DNA of 64,000 nucleotides from Tragulus kanchil. Taxonomy: Eukaryota > Chordata > Mammalia > Artiodactyla > Tragulidae. A model generated the notes under the pieces. The model ran no database searches, had not been told where the DNA came from, and saw only the letters and a list, made by a program, of their open reading frames with translations. Shown here in pieces: positions 1-11,109 of this stretch (its first letter is position 1; each line of letters opens with the position of its first letter). The translations under genes were made by a program, and so were the position numbers. The DNA is taken from the NCBI GenBank assembly GCA_022376925.1, contig JAIOJX010000032.1, forward strand, positions 171,393,979-171,457,978, read 5' to 3'.

Positions 1-490
1 ACACTGACCAAGCAACTGAACAAGGACAACAAATCACCAGCCTTCCACCCGGGCCTTAAAGGCATGGAAGGGGGCGGCCAGCCAGGTGGAGGTCCCGGGA
101 GGCCGAGCCTTGGGGATGGGGGGCCGGGGAGGCTGGGGGAGGCTGCTGGAGGGCTGGGGGCGCTGAGCGTGGGGCAGGGCTTGGGCTTTCTCTGTGGGGC
201 TGAGGACGGGGCCAGCCGGGCGGGGAAGTGGGGCAGGAGCAGCGGGGAGGGTGGGGTGGGTAGGCCAGTGAGGAGACAGGAGAATGGCTGGCTCAGGGAA
301 GTGGGGCCGTGGCTGATTCTGGGCTCAGGGGCGCCCAGTGAGGGTGGCTGCTGACTGGACGCGGGGCTGGGGAGGAAGGGAGGAGCGTCACGTGCTGGGA
401 AGCCTACTTTAGCTTCACTGGAGGAGCACGGTGGGGCCAGTCTGCGGAAAGGTCCGTCCTTTATCTTGGACAAGTCAATTTGGGAGAACA
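1..490. other. Left edge, no gene identified
   Basis: GC-rich, G-rich plus strand. The first 63 bases are open (TLTKQLNKDNKSPAFHPGLK) and less G-rich than what follows, so an exon end from a gene further left cannot be excluded. Otherwise nothing supported. Confidence 0.3.
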
Positions 491-494
491 TATT

Positions 495-617
495 TGGAAG
501 ATCCCCTGGAGAAGGGCATGGCAACCCCCCCAGTATTCTTGCCCAGAGAATCCCATGGACAGAGGAGCCCAGCGGGCTGCGGTCCAGGGGGAGGCAAAAG
601 TCAGATAGGACCGAGCC
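495..617 (+). mobile_element. Bov-tA/BovA2 SINE fragment
   Basis: Matches the 3' half of the family: GATCCCCTGGAGAAGG, CAGTATTCTTGCC, CATGGACAGAGGAGCC and a degraded AAAGTCAGA end. Confidence 0.8.
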
Positions 618-728
618 GCTAACGTTTTCACGCTCTTAGTGGGGCCGGAGCAGGCTGGGCAGTGGGGTCTGGGGGTGTGGCGCTGGCGATGGAGGGCTTG
701 TTTGTGGCGGGGGGGATGGTGAACACAG

Positions 729-781
729 GTGTGTGCGTGCGTGGCTGTGTTTGCATGTGTGTGCAAACACAGGCGTGTGTC
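729..781. repeat. GT-rich stretch with inverted repeat
   Basis: Alternating GT/GC dinucleotides. 747-755 and 762-770 form a perfect 9 bp inverted repeat (GTGTTTGCA) around a 6 bp loop. Confidence 0.6.
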
Positions 782-1426
782 GCGGGCAGATGCCGGGAGG
801 CGGGGCCCTCGGGTTTAGAGGTCCAGGGAGAGGACGGGCAGGTCAGCGCGAGCGCGACGGGCCTCTGGGCAGAGCCACCTCCAGGGCGGAGGGGGAACGG
901 TAGGCCCACAGGGGATGCAGCAGGGACTGGGGCCTCCCCAGGCCCACTTTGACCTTGGCTAAGAAGAAGGATCCAGAAGGACTGGCCTGGAAGAGCTGCA
1001 GGGTTTGTGTGACCCGATGGCTTCTATAATAATAGGCTTGTTCTCAAAGAATTCTCCAGGAACTCTGCGGGATAAGGGCTTTTTAATGTGACTTGTGAGG
1101 GTGGAGGGGCGGCGTAGAGGCAGGAGGGAGGGTCCCGGGGGTTAGGAAGCTGCTGGGCTGAGGCGTCGGGCGGAGGGGCGCCCTTGAGACGTGGCACCTT
1201 GGGGTCCAGGACAGCCCCGCGGTGGCATAGTGGGTGTGTGTGTAGGGGAACACCGCGCAGCCACTGGGATCAGCCTTTGGCCTTGGCTCCGTGCCTCAGT
1301 TTCCCCAGCTGTAACCTGGCAGACATGCTCAGGGTGTCTGCAAGCTCCCCTCTATTACTGAATTCCTCCTGGCATCAAAGAAATGATACTAGACCTACGC
1401 AGAGGGACTTCATTTACTATGGCGTG

Positions 1427-2130
1427 GGCTTCCCCAGAGGCTCAGACGATAAAGAATCCGCCTGCAAAACAAACACAAAAAACAAGGCTTCCCTGGTGGT
1501 CCAGTGGGTAAGGACACCGCCTTGCAGTGCAAGGGGCGCCGGTTCGATCCCTGGCCTGGGAAGATCCCACGTGCCGCGGAGCAGCTGGACCGATGTGTCC
1601 AATTGCCGAGTCGGAGCTCTGGAGCGCATGCGCCCAAAGCCGGTGCTCTGCGGCGACAGATGCCACCGCGATGGAAGGCCCACACGGGCCAAAGAACAAA
1701 GACGGATGAACATAGAGAAACGAAAGACCAATAGAAGTGGCCCGCCTGCTCCCCTCCCTCCCCAACCCGACCCCTGCCCAAAGTAAATAAATAAATAAAT
1801 CTTTAAAAAAAAAAAACACAAAAAAACCAGAATCTGCCGCAGCGCAGGAGTTTCCCAGGTTTGATCCCTGGGTCGGGAGGATCCCTGGAGAAGGGAGTGT
1901 TCACCCACTCCAGTGTTCTGGCCTGGAGTGTTCCGTGGACAGAGGAGCCTGGCAGCCTGTAGTCCGTGGGGTCGCAGAGTCGGACGGGACTCGGGGTCAG
2001 CACCGCTGCAGTGGCCGTGAGCATGGGCAGACTCCAGGAGACGGCGGAGGACGGGGAAGCCTGCGTGCTGCCGCCCACGGGGTCAGGAAGAGCCAGACCC
2101 GATTTGGCGACTGAACAGCAACAACATATC
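1427..2130 (+). mobile_element. Bov-tA SINE interrupted by a CHR SINE
   Basis: Bov-tA begins at 1427 (GGCTTCCCCAGAGGCTCAG), stops after AAAGAATCCGCCTGC near 1465, and resumes near 1830 with GCAGGAGTTTCCCAGGTTTG. A tail related to the BovB 3' end follows to about 2130. The CHR element at 1486-1827 fills the gap. Confidence 0.75.
1486..1827 (+). mobile_element. CHR-type tRNA-Glu-derived SINE
   Basis: Pol III A box near TGGTGGTCCAGTGGGTAAG, B box GGTTCGATCCC, family body and an A-rich tail (AATAAATAAATC then poly A). Confidence 0.85.
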
Positions 2131-2149
2131 ATTTAATAGTGGCTTTTTT

Positions 2150-2268
2150 GTTTGTTTGTTTTTACTGCAAGGCTTGTGGGATCTCGGTTCCCTGGCCAGG
2201 GGTCCGGCCTGCACCCCCTGCAGTGGAAGCGCCGAGTCTCAGCCACTGAAGCGCCAGGGAAGCCCCAA
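2150..2268 (-). mobile_element. Short CHR SINE fragment
   Basis: On the plus strand it ends CAGGGAAGCCCC and contains the reverse of the tRNA-like head. Confidence 0.7.
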
Positions 2269-2478
2269 GTCTTTTTTTTAAGCCAGTGCATGAGATGCCT
2301 TGTCACGAAGAAGCCTACACGAAGTCCTTTAACTTGGTGCCAGCCAGCGCGTCCTGGCCTGCACCCCGGGAGGAGGGAAGCAGAGGCCGGAGAGGAACGG
2401 GAAGGTCAGCTTCCTCTACTTGTTATGGTGTCACGTTATGGTACTTTTATCCAGCCTTTAAACCATTCATCTCAGACT

Positions 2479-2660
2479 GGGACCTGAACCCATGTGCAGG
2501 ACCCAAACCCAGGCAAAACCCAGTGTGGGATTTGAATCCCTGAGACCAGGACTCCAATCTGGCCAAAATCTTGCTTGGGACTTGAACCCACGTGGCCGGG
2601 GCTTGAACCCAGCCTAAACCCAGTGTGGGACTCTAACCTGCACGCCTGGAACTTGAATCC
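2479..2660 (+). repeat. Irregular direct repeats of a GGGACTTGAACCCA-like motif
   Basis: About eight variants (2479, 2497, 2527, 2540, 2577, 2600, 2627, 2648), spaced 13-50 bp, with the longer phrase AACCCAGTGTGGGA twice (2518 and 2618). Confidence 0.65.
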
Positions 2661-3269
2661 AGTCCGAACATGGTCTTCCAGCTGAGATCACAGACCCGGC
2701 CTCAGGACCTAACGAGGCTCAGGTTCTTGATGTCTTATTGCAGAAAGTGTAAAAGGGAATGCATAATGGTTTACTGATGGTTGCTGGTTAAAGATTCATC
2801 TCTTAGCATTGATTGTTGTCTGTTAATTGTAACTGACTGCGATTAACAAAGAAGCCTCTGGACTATTCTGTTGATTGTGAAAGGGAATGAGCATGTGTGT
2901 TCGATCTCAATCAAAGGGGAGGGCCTTGCGCCATTGATTGGACCAGCCTTTAAGAACCGCCCTTTACCTCCAGTCGGGGCCCTCGCAGGAAACCTGGTTT
3001 CTTGCGTGTGGGTGGTCGCTGGCGCCAGCCTAAATAAACCTCATTTCCATCTACCACGAGTGGAGTTGGGTGCTTCACTGAGCGCGCCTCACAACAAAAG
3101 AATTCAGTGAAGGACGAAGTGATGGGCAGGAAGTGGATTTCTTCAGAGAGAAACTCTCCACAGGCAGTGCGGGCCATTGCAGAGGACGAGTGCAGCCGTG
3201 CCGTCCGGCGTGGTTCGCCTCCACGGGCTGGGGCATCTCACAGGCTCTTGAGTTGCTCTCATTCACCTG

Positions 3270-3342
3270 GACGGCAGCACGCCGGGCTTCCCTGTCCTTC
3301 ACCATCTCCTGGAGTTTGCTCAGACTCATGTACTTGAGTCCT
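3270..3342 (-). mobile_element. BovB/BovA2 3'-end fragment inside the LTR region
   Basis: Reverse of the GAGTTTGAGCAAACTCC/GGGAAGCCTGGC motif set shared by BovB and BovA2 3' ends. Confidence 0.6.
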
Positions 3343-3661
3343 TGTTGCTGTCAAGGCTAACGAGTGGGAGGATTTGTTCAACCATTTTGGAGAAGGAGCA
3401 GAGATTTCCAGGAACTGGGCCACCGCCCACATTTTGGTCTTAGATGGTTGGCCTTGGTCACAGCACCTCTGGGTGTGCCGTTGAGCTTGCCGGTGTGTTA
3501 CAGTGAGCCTGTACTGAGGATCAAGGTCTAGTAGAAGTTGAATTGTCTGCCATCTTGGTTCTATTGACTGTAATCAGTTTACGTGGTGCCCTCGGATTAT
3601 GTCATGCTTTAAAAGGTTGTGGCCTACCCCCTTCCTCCTGTTTCACCTTGGCCTAGAGAGT

Positions 3662-4245
3662 GTGGGTGCTAGGTAGCTTCAGCCGTGTCCGACTCTGAGA
3701 CCCCATGGACTGTACCCCGCCGGGCTCCTCTGTCTGGAATTCTCCATACAGAAATACTGGAGAGGGGCTTTCCTGGTAGCTCAGTGATAAGGAGTTCGCC
3801 TGCCAATGCAGGAGACATGGGTTTGATCCCTGATCCACGAAGAGCCCACATGCCACAGAGCAACTAAGCCCGTGAGCCACAACTATGGAGCCTGTGCTCT
3901 AGAGCCTCGGAGCTGCAATTATTGAGCCCACGTGCTGCGACTCTTGAAGCCCATGTGTCCTGGAGCCTGAGTTCCACAACAAGAGAAGTCACCACAATAA
4001 GAAGCCTGCTCACCTCAACTAGAGAGTAGCCCCCACTTTAAACTAGAGAAGAGCCTGTGGCAGCAGTGAAAACCCAGAAGAGCCAAAAATAAACATAAAT
4101 AAATAAACAAATTTTAAAAAAATAGTGGAGAGGGTTGCCATGGTCTTCTCCAGGAGATCTTCCTGACTCAGGGACTGAGCCCGTATCTCTTATGCCTCCT
4201 GCACTGGCAGGTGGTTTCTTCACCACGAGCGCCACCTGGGAAGCC
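3662..4245 (-). mobile_element. BovA2 SINE split by a CHR insertion (copy at 4760-5339)
   Basis: The BovA2 halves are 3662-3765 and 4121-4245. The insertion is flanked by a 13 bp target-site duplication, AATACTGGAGAGG (3753-3765) and AATAGTGGAGAGG (4121-4133). Confidence 0.85.
3766..4120 (+). mobile_element. CHR SINE nested in BovA2 (copy at 4861-5214)
   Basis: tRNA-like head with GTAGCTCAGTGATAAGG and GGGTTTGATCCC, body, and an A-rich tail ending AAATTTTAAAAA. Confidence 0.85.
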
Positions 4246-4444
4246 CATAGAGAGTCCTGAGTAACTCATAGGGTGTGTTCTTTTGGAAATCCAGATTAAT
4301 TTGGTTTGGGCCTGTTAGAGGGACACAGGAATCAAGCAAAGTTCCAGCCAAAATCAGAACAAAATAAGCAATGTAGTGTTTATTATAACCCACGTAGAGA
4401 AGAGTCTTAAGACGCTATAGAGAGTCCCTTGGACTGCAACAAGT

Positions 4445-4700
4445 TCAAGCCAGTCAGTCCTAAAGGAAATCAACTCTGAATACCATTGGGAAGGACTGAT
4501 GCTGAAGCTCTAATGCTTTGGCCACTTCATGCGAAGAGCTGACGCATTGGAAAAGATGCTGGGAAAGACTGAGGGCGAGAGGAGGGCAGCACAGGATGAG
4601 AAGGTTGGATGGCATCGCTGGCTCAGTGGACGTGGGCCCAGGAGATAGTGGAGGACAGGGAAGCCTGGTGTGCCATGGCCCACGGGGGGGTTGGCATGAC
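4445..4700 (+). mobile_element. BovB (RTE) 3' end fragment (copy at 5540-5825)
   Basis: Contains GGAAATCAACTCTGAATA, AAGGACTGATGCTGAAGC, TGGCCACTTCATGCGAAGAG and, in the second copy, the CGACTTAGTGACTGAAC end. Confidence 0.8.
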
Positions 4701-5829
4701 AAGTATAGAATAAGGAAGCCCACATGCCACCCCTTCCTCCTGTTTCACCTTGGCCTAGAGAGTGGGTGCTAGGTAGCTTCAGCCGTGTCCGACTCTGAGA
4801 CCCCATGGACTGTACCCGGGCTCCTCTGTCTGGAATTCTCCATACAGAAATACTGGAGAGGGCTTTCCTGGTAGCTCAGTGATAAGGAGTTCGCCTGCCA
4901 ATGCAGGAGACATGGGTTTGATCCTGATCCACGAAGATCCCACATGCCACAGAGCAACTAAGCCCGTGAGCCACAACTATGGAGCCTGTGCTCTAGAGCC
5001 TCGGAGCTGCAATTATTGAGCCCACGTGCTGCGACTCTTGAAGCCCATGTGTCCTGGAGCCTGAGTTCCACAACAAGAGAAGTCACCACAATAAGAAGCC
5101 TGCTCACCTCAACTAGAGAGTAGCCCCCACTTTAAACTAGAGAAGAGCCTGTGGCAGCAGTGAAAACCCAGAAGAGCCAAAAATAAACATAAATAAATAA
5201 ACAAATTTTAAAAAAATAGTGGAGAGGGTTGCCATGGTCTTCTCCAGGAGATCTTCCTGACTCAGGGACTGAGCCCGTATCTCTTATGCCTCCTGCACTG
5301 GCAGGTGGTTTCTTCACCACGAGCGCCACCTGGGAAGCCCATAGAGAGTCCTGAGTAACTCATAGGGTGTGTTCTTTTGGAAATCCAGATTAATTTGGTT
5401 TGGGCCTGTTAGAGGGACACAGGAATCAAGCAAAGTTCCAGCCAAAATCAGAACAAAATAAGCAATGTAGTGTTTATTATAACCCACGTAGAGAAGAGTC
5501 TTAAGACGCTATAGAGAGTCCCTTGGACTGCAACAAGTTCAAGCCAGTCAGTCCTAAAGGAAATCAACTCTGAATACCATTGGGAAGGACTGATGCTGAA
5601 GCTCTAATGCTTTGGCCACTTCATGCGAAGAGCTGACGCATTGGAAAAGATGCTGGGAAAGACTGAGGGCGAGAGGAGGGCAGCACAGGATGAGAAGGTT
5701 GGATGGCATCGCTGGCTCAGTGGACGTGGGCCCAGGAGATAGTGGAGGACAGGGAAGCCTGGTGTGCCATGGCCCACGGGGTTGCAAAGAGTGAGACACG
5801 ACTTAGTGACTGAACTACGACAAGTATAG

Positions 5830-6400
5830 AATAAATGAGTCCGTGCTGATATGAATGAACGGTTTAACAAATCAAGAAGTGGGAGAAAAACCATCCCGGT
5901 CGACGAATTTCCGCAGCTGCTCCCTCCGAGGACGTCGGCCTAACTCTCCCTGAGTGAGTGAGTGGGGTCCGCGCGGTGACTTCTTTCCAAAGAGGGCGGG
6001 ACCGAGAGGGAGGCAGACGAGGTCACCGCCGAGGGGAAGCCCGCCTCCGCGCTGACGGTGCCCCCGCCGTGCCCTCGGCAGGAGAAGGCGCCTCTCCTCC
6101 GGGGTCCTCCCGTTCCCGGGACCCCGAGTGCGCCCCGGAGAGCGTGAGCAGACCCCAGTGGGGGACGGCCCGCCGAGGCTGTTGGGTCATCGACAGCAGG
6201 GGCGTCTGGGGCCCTCACAGCCAAGGGGAGACTCGGGAGACGCGAACCCAACCTGATAAGGTGTCCCGGGTGGGATCCTGGCACCATGGAAAAATGACTT
6301 CTGGGGAAAATTAGTGATATCTGAATGAATGGACTTAACACTGGAAAAAAAAAACGTTTTGGATTTCACAGGGAGCTTTCCTAACCTTCCAGATGCTGAA
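5830..6400. other. Unique GC-rich intergenic DNA
   Basis: I see no repeat and no coding pattern; the open frames on both strands have no splice or homology support. Confidence 0.5.
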
Positions 6401-6404
6401 ATGC

Positions 6405-6695
6405 AGGGACTTCCCTGGTAGCACAGTGGCTAGGAATCCGCCTGCCAGTGCAGGAGACACGGGTTCCATCCCCGCTCTGGGAGGATCCCGCATGCCAAGG
6501 GGCAGCTGAGCCCGCGTTGTGCAGCCACGGAAGCCCGAGGGCCCTGGAGCCTGTGTGCTGCGACAGGAGAAGCTAGCACTGTGAGAAGGCCAGACATGAC
6601 AGAGAGGAGCCCCCCGCGCACCACAATGAGAGAAAGCCCTCGTTCAGTGAGAAAGACCAAGCCCAGCCAAAAACAAATACATTAATTTTAAGAAA
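6405..6695 (+). mobile_element. CHR SINE
   Basis: Starts GGGACTTCCCTGGTAGC, B box GGTTCCATCCC, ends in an A-rich tail. Confidence 0.8.
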
Positions 6696-6702
6696 TGCTC
6701 AT

Positions 6703-6835
6703 GCAGGGACTTCCCTGGCCATCCAGTGTTTCAGAGTCTGTATTCTGTTGCCGGGGGCCCGGTGCCATCCCTGGTTGGGGAACGAAGGCCCCACAAGCCG
6801 TGTGGAATGGTCAAAAACTAAACTAATAAAAGCAA
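6703..6835 (+). mobile_element. Second, shorter CHR-type SINE directly after the first
   Basis: Starts GGGACTTCCCTGGCCATCC; degenerate head; ends near AAACTAATAAAAGC. Confidence 0.7.
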
Positions 6836-7022
6836 ACTTAACGAAGCATCTTTGCAAAAGTAAATAAATAGATGCTGATGCATATGGTGCTTTAGGGTCT
6901 GGTTTGTAGCCTTTGTTTCTCCTCAGAACTGGGGTGCCAAGGGGCCCTGTGTGGGGACCCCCGAGTCGCCCGGGCGGTGCAGGCCTGGCGGCTGGCGTCT
7001 GTAACGGCCCTGTTTCCCGCAG

Positions 7023-7079
7023 AGTCTAGGGCGCCGACCCAGGAGTCAGAGGAAGGCCCGGGACATGAACAGCACGCAG
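7023..7079 (+). CDS. Putative exon a of an unrecognised gene (copy at 8124-8180)
   Basis: Preceded by a pyrimidine-rich CCCGCAG acceptor and followed by GTGCGT. 57 nt, open as SRAPTQESEEGPGHEQHA in the frame that joins exon b. I do not recognise the product. Repeated by duplication 2. Confidence 0.4.
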
Positions 7080-7708
7080 GTGCGTAGTCTCCTCTCAGTG
7101 GGTCGTGCTGTGGTCCGTCCTGTCGTGTTTTCAGTGGATGTTTGCTGTTTTTCTTGGGATGCGTGGTTTTGAAAAATTGTCCAATGTTTTTGATGACCTG
7201 ATGCTTCTCAGGGAGATCTGTCTGGGTTTGTCACCGTGGGCGCGTCTGTCGCCGACGTGGGCTTTTCCCCCTCATCTGTTAAAAACAAGCCAAAGCAGGG
7301 AGGACCCGGGAGCCGGGGAGGACCCAGGAACTGGGGGAGGCCCCCTCCCTGCTCCAGCGTGCTGGAGCTCTGCCCTTGAGCTTCTACGGAACCGGGCGCC
7401 TGTGTGCAAAGGGCTTTCCCGAAACCAAGGCGCTGCTTGAGGGCGGCCCTCCCACGCTGCCAGGTGCTGTGGGCTTCCCTTTAGTTAAAAAACTTTTTGA
7501 AAACTCCCTAGATTTGTCTTACTGAGGGGTCCCTCACCGCCACCCTCGCCCCTCTGGGGGCCGAGCTCTGACGGCAACAGCTGCCCCGGCCCAGGGCGAC
7601 CAGAGGCTCCAGGGCGCCATGAGTGCTGCCCGCCCCTTCCCGCCACTGACTTGCGCTTTGTCCCTGTGAACCTGACGCGTTGCAGTGAAGTGAGGGGTCC
7701 GTCTCCAG

Positions 7709-7827
7709 CCCCTGGAACCATGGCCAGTCTGCGGAGCCGCCCTCGCAGCTGCATCCGGGCTGCGTTCACAGCCAGCTCCAGGGCCGGCTTCCAGAAGAGG
7801 CAGAGAAACCGGTTCCATCGCCTCAAG
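7709..7827 (+). CDS. Putative exon b of the same unrecognised gene (copy at 8810-8928)
   Basis: Acceptor GTCTCCAG, donor GTACTC. In the frame set by exon a it reads APGT-MASLRSRPRSCIRAAF and ends FHRLK at a codon boundary. Very Arg-rich. An upstream AG at 7684 would give a stop, so I chose 7709. Confidence 0.4.
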
Positions 7828-9669
7828 GTACTCCTCCCCTCTTGGGGTGGGGACACGGTGGGGAGGGTGAGGGGCTGGGGGCCCAGAGAGCAGGCACCCT
7901 TGCTGGGACCCCCAACCCATCCTGGGAATGAGTCAAACTTAACGAAGCATCTTTGCAAAAGTAAATAAATAGATGCTGATGCATATGGTGCTTTAGGGTC
8001 TGGTTTGTAGCCTTTGTTTCTCCTCAGAACTGGGGTGCCAAGGGGCCCTGTGTGGGGACCCCCGAGTCGCCCGGGCGGTGCAGGCCTGGCGGCTGGCGTC
8101 TGTAACGGCCCTGTTTCCCGCAGAGTCTAGGGCGCCGACCCAGGAGTCAGAGGAAGGCCCGGGACATGAACAGCACGCAGGTGCGTAGTCTCCTCTCAGT
8201 GGGTCGTGCTGTGGTCCGTCCTGTCGTGTTTTCAGTGGATGTTTGCTGTTTTTCTTGGGATGCGTGGTTTTGAAAAATTGTCCAATGTTTTTGATGACCT
8301 GATGCTTCTCAGGGAGATCTGTCTGGGTTTGTCACCGTGGGCGCGTCTGTCGCCGACGTGGGCTTTTCCCCCTCATCTGTTAAAAACAAGCCAAAGCAGG
8401 GAGGACCCGGGAGCCGGGGAGGACCCAGGAACTGGGGGAGGCCCCCTCCCTGCTCCAGCGTGCTGGAGCTCTGCCCTTGAGCTTCTACGGAACCGGGCGC
8501 CTGTGTGCAAAGGGCTTTCCCGAAACCAAGGCGCTGCTTGAGGGCGGCCCTCCCACGCTGCCAGGTGCTGTGGGCTTCCCTTTAGTTAAAAAACTTTTTG
8601 AAAACTCCCTAGATTTGTCTTACTGAGGGGTCCCTCACCGCCACCCTCGCCCCTCTGGGGGCCGAGCTCTGACGGCAACAGCTGCCCCGGCCCAGGGCGA
8701 CCAGAGGCTCCAGGGCGCCATGAGTGCTGCCCGCCCCTTCCCGCCACTGACTTGCGCTTTGTCCCTGTGAACCTGACGCGTTGCAGTGAAGTGAGGGGTC
8801 CGTCTCCAGCCCCTGGAACCATGGCCAGTCTGCGGAGCCGCCCTCGCAGCTGCATCCGGGCTGCGTTCACAGCCAGCTCCAGGGCCGGCTTCCAGAAGAG
8901 GCAGAGAAACCGGTTCCATCGCCTCAAGGTACTCCTCCCCTCTTGGGGTGGGGACACGGTGGGGAGGGTGAGGGGCTGGGGGCCCAGAGAGCAGGCACCC
9001 TTGCTGGGACCCCCAACCCATCCTGGGAATGAGTCTGAGCGATTCTTGGTGTCGCGTTTTCTGTCTTCCCCCAGCGAGCGATGACCAAGTTCTTGTCCTT
9101 AAGAAGAGAGTCTGTCTTTAAGCACGAGCGTTGCTATTCCCGGCAGCCTGGTGTTAGAGGGGAAAGTTCTGGAATATGGGATGCCAGCCCTGAGTTCTTC
9201 CCAGGGACCCTGAGTGAGGCCTGGCCCCTGGGTGGGCCTCAGCGTCTGGGTCCGCAAAGGGTGGATGGCCTAGAACCTCCCACCGTCTCTGGCTTTGGGT
9301 CCAGCACACGTGCCAGGTGCCGCGCAGACTGCCGGGAGGCGGGTCCGTCCCGATGCGGCGGTGGGTGACTGAACCCAGCTGCCGCGCCTGTCCCCTGCTC
9401 GCATTCCTGGTTCTGCTTCCCCCTCTGGAGTGGCCTGCGTGTGTATTTCAGTCCTACACACACGCCCCTCGAAGGGGCTGCTGCCTGTGCTGAGACCCCT
9501 GGGAGATGCCTGTCCTTGTCACGACCCACCACGCCCGTCACCATCCACAAGGGTCCGTAGGGTGAGACCGCTGGCTTGGGCAGTGTGCCCTGAATCCCTG
9601 CCCTTGAACTTGAATCTGCTGTCTGCCCCCCTTCCTAGAAAGGATTATCCAAATCCCTTCTTTTTCTAG

Positions 9670-9720
9670 GCCAACAGCAAGAGGAATCACCTGGACTTTT
9701 TTGAAAGCATCTGGAGAGAG
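9670..9720 (+). CDS. Putative exon c of the unrecognised gene
   Basis: 51 nt between a strong acceptor (CTTCTTTTTCTAG) and a strong donor (GTATGT); reads ANSKRNHLDFFESIWRE in phase 0 with exon b. Its splice sites are the best of the four segments. Confidence 0.5.
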
Positions 9721-10934
9721 GTATGTCACGGAAGGAGTGAGCCAGTGGCCGCCCCTGTCTTTGGGGACGGCCGGAAGCCCTCTCAGGCCCTCGTTCCCAG
9801 AGGCCAGCCGAGGCCAGCCTTGCAGGGGAGCCTTCCTCCGGAGGGCAGGCCTGGGCCTGCTCTGGGAGCTCTTTCCTGCCCAGTGGTGTGGCTGTATTTT
9901 AGGAAAAACTTCAGACATAGAAGCTGATTGTTCGTTCCTCTTTCCAATTTTTTAAAGAAAAAGGACTCAAAGTCGTTTGCCTGGAAGATTGACAAGCCCA
10001 TGGGCTTGCAATTAGTCTCAAAATGAATCTCAAATCAAATTCGCCCTTGCTGATCACGCAGGTGGAGGTGACCGCCAGGTGCTGCCGGGGGGCAGGGCGG
10101 GTGGGCTGCTGAACAGGCCTGGCCAGGCAGTTCCTGGTTTGCAAGGACGGATCCCGCACTCACCCGCGGGATCCTCACCCGCACTGTTGACCCCGCACAC
10201 ACACCCAGTGGGGCCCAAGGCCTCCTGGGGACGCGCGCAGCCCCGTGGCGATCTCCGCTTTCTCGGGCCTGGGGTCTCTGTGTGCGTGTGACCGAGGCCG
10301 CAGTTCAGCGGGGAGGGGGCGCCCGCAGGTCGAGTCGTGCGGCTCAGCCTGCTTGTTGGCGACCGTCAAGGCCGGCGCCCGTCTGGAAGGGTCTCAGTGG
10401 GGCACAGGGTTGACCGTGGTCGTGGGCACCTGGCCTGGCTCCGGAGGCCTTTCCAGCCAGAGCCCCTGAGAGGGAGTAAAAGAAACAAGAGGAAGAAACA
10501 GGAAATTTTGGTACAAAGGTGGTGGCGGGGAGGGTCCAGAAAGCTCTGAAGCCCCCGCTGGCCACGGGGGTGGGGGGTGGCGGTTGGGGGTGGGCATTTG
10601 GCTGCCCTGGGAGGGGGTTGCGCGCCTCTGAGAGCCAGCCTGGAAACAGTGCCTGTCTGGGCTTAGAGACTCGTTTTTGCCTCCTTCGGTGCTCTGGACG
10701 CCTGCAGTCTCCCCGCGCAGGGGAGGCTGCACGGCCTGTCGGGGTAGGCCGGCCCAGGGGTGGGGCGGCTCTGGTGTGGCCCTCAGGGTCGCAGTGCCCG
10801 GGGCCCTCTTTGTGGATGGGCCACTGGGGGGAGATGAGCTCAGACCGCACTGGTGGCGGGACGAGGCCTACAAGTGATGGAGCTTGCAGGTTTGGGAGGC
10901 TCTGAGATATTTGTCAGATGCATTAAAAAATATA

Positions 10935-11101
10935 TACGTATTTGGGTGTGCTGAGTCTTAGTTAGTCATATGGGATCTTTGGTTGTGGCAGGTGAGCTCT
11001 AAGCTGAGGCACGTCGGATCTAATTCCCTGACCAGGAATGGAACCTGGGCCCCCTGTACTGGGAGTGTGGAGTCTTGGCCACTGGACCACCAGAGAAGTC
11101 C
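10935..11101 (-). mobile_element. CHR-type SINE
   Basis: Reverse orientation: plus strand ends GGACCACCAGAGAAGTCC, the reverse complement of the usual SINE head. Confidence 0.75.
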
Positions 11102-11109
11102 TTATCAAA

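Larger units (their letters stand above)
2470..3632 (+). mobile_element. Old endogenous retrovirus LTR region (ruminant ERV type)
   Basis: A TTTAAGAA box near 2950, an AATAAA-type signal in CCTAAATAAACC near 3030, and sequence like ruminant ERV LTRs to 3632 (GCCACCGCCCAC, GGTCTAGTAGAAG, TGCCATCTTGG). No gag, pol or env reading frame is present, so this is an LTR-derived remnant, not a provirus. Its family name (BTLTR1-like) is from memory. Confidence 0.6.
3627..5828 (+). repeat. Direct duplication 1 (3627-4712 and 4730-5828)
   Basis: Two nearly identical copies, offset 1094-1102 bp. The unit carries a BovA2 SINE split by a CHR SINE, then a BovB 3' end. Differences cluster at the edges: the second copy lacks 8 bp in its first 200 bp (4 bp in the GTACCCCG run), and the first copy lacks about 35 bp near its end. 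The middle about 800 bp shows no difference that I found. Confidence 0.9.
6833..9034 (+). repeat. Direct duplication 2 (6833-7933 and 7934-9034)
   Basis: Two 1101 bp copies exactly head to tail with no spacer and no difference that I could find. Each carries two exon-like segments of the unrecognised plus-strand gene. Confidence 0.93.

Noticed and set aside
1486..1560. tRNA gene suggested by A and B boxes
   Set aside because: The boxes belong to a tRNA-derived SINE with an A-rich tail; there is no cloverleaf with an acceptor stem. The same holds for the other SINE heads.
2470..3632. Active endogenous retrovirus
   Set aside because: Only LTR-like sequence is present, interrupted by a later retroelement fragment; no gag, pol or env frame.
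3627..5828. CRISPR-like or phage-like regular repeats
   Set aside because: The repeated units are SINE/BovB sequences in a mammalian genome; no short evenly spaced repeats with unique spacers exist.
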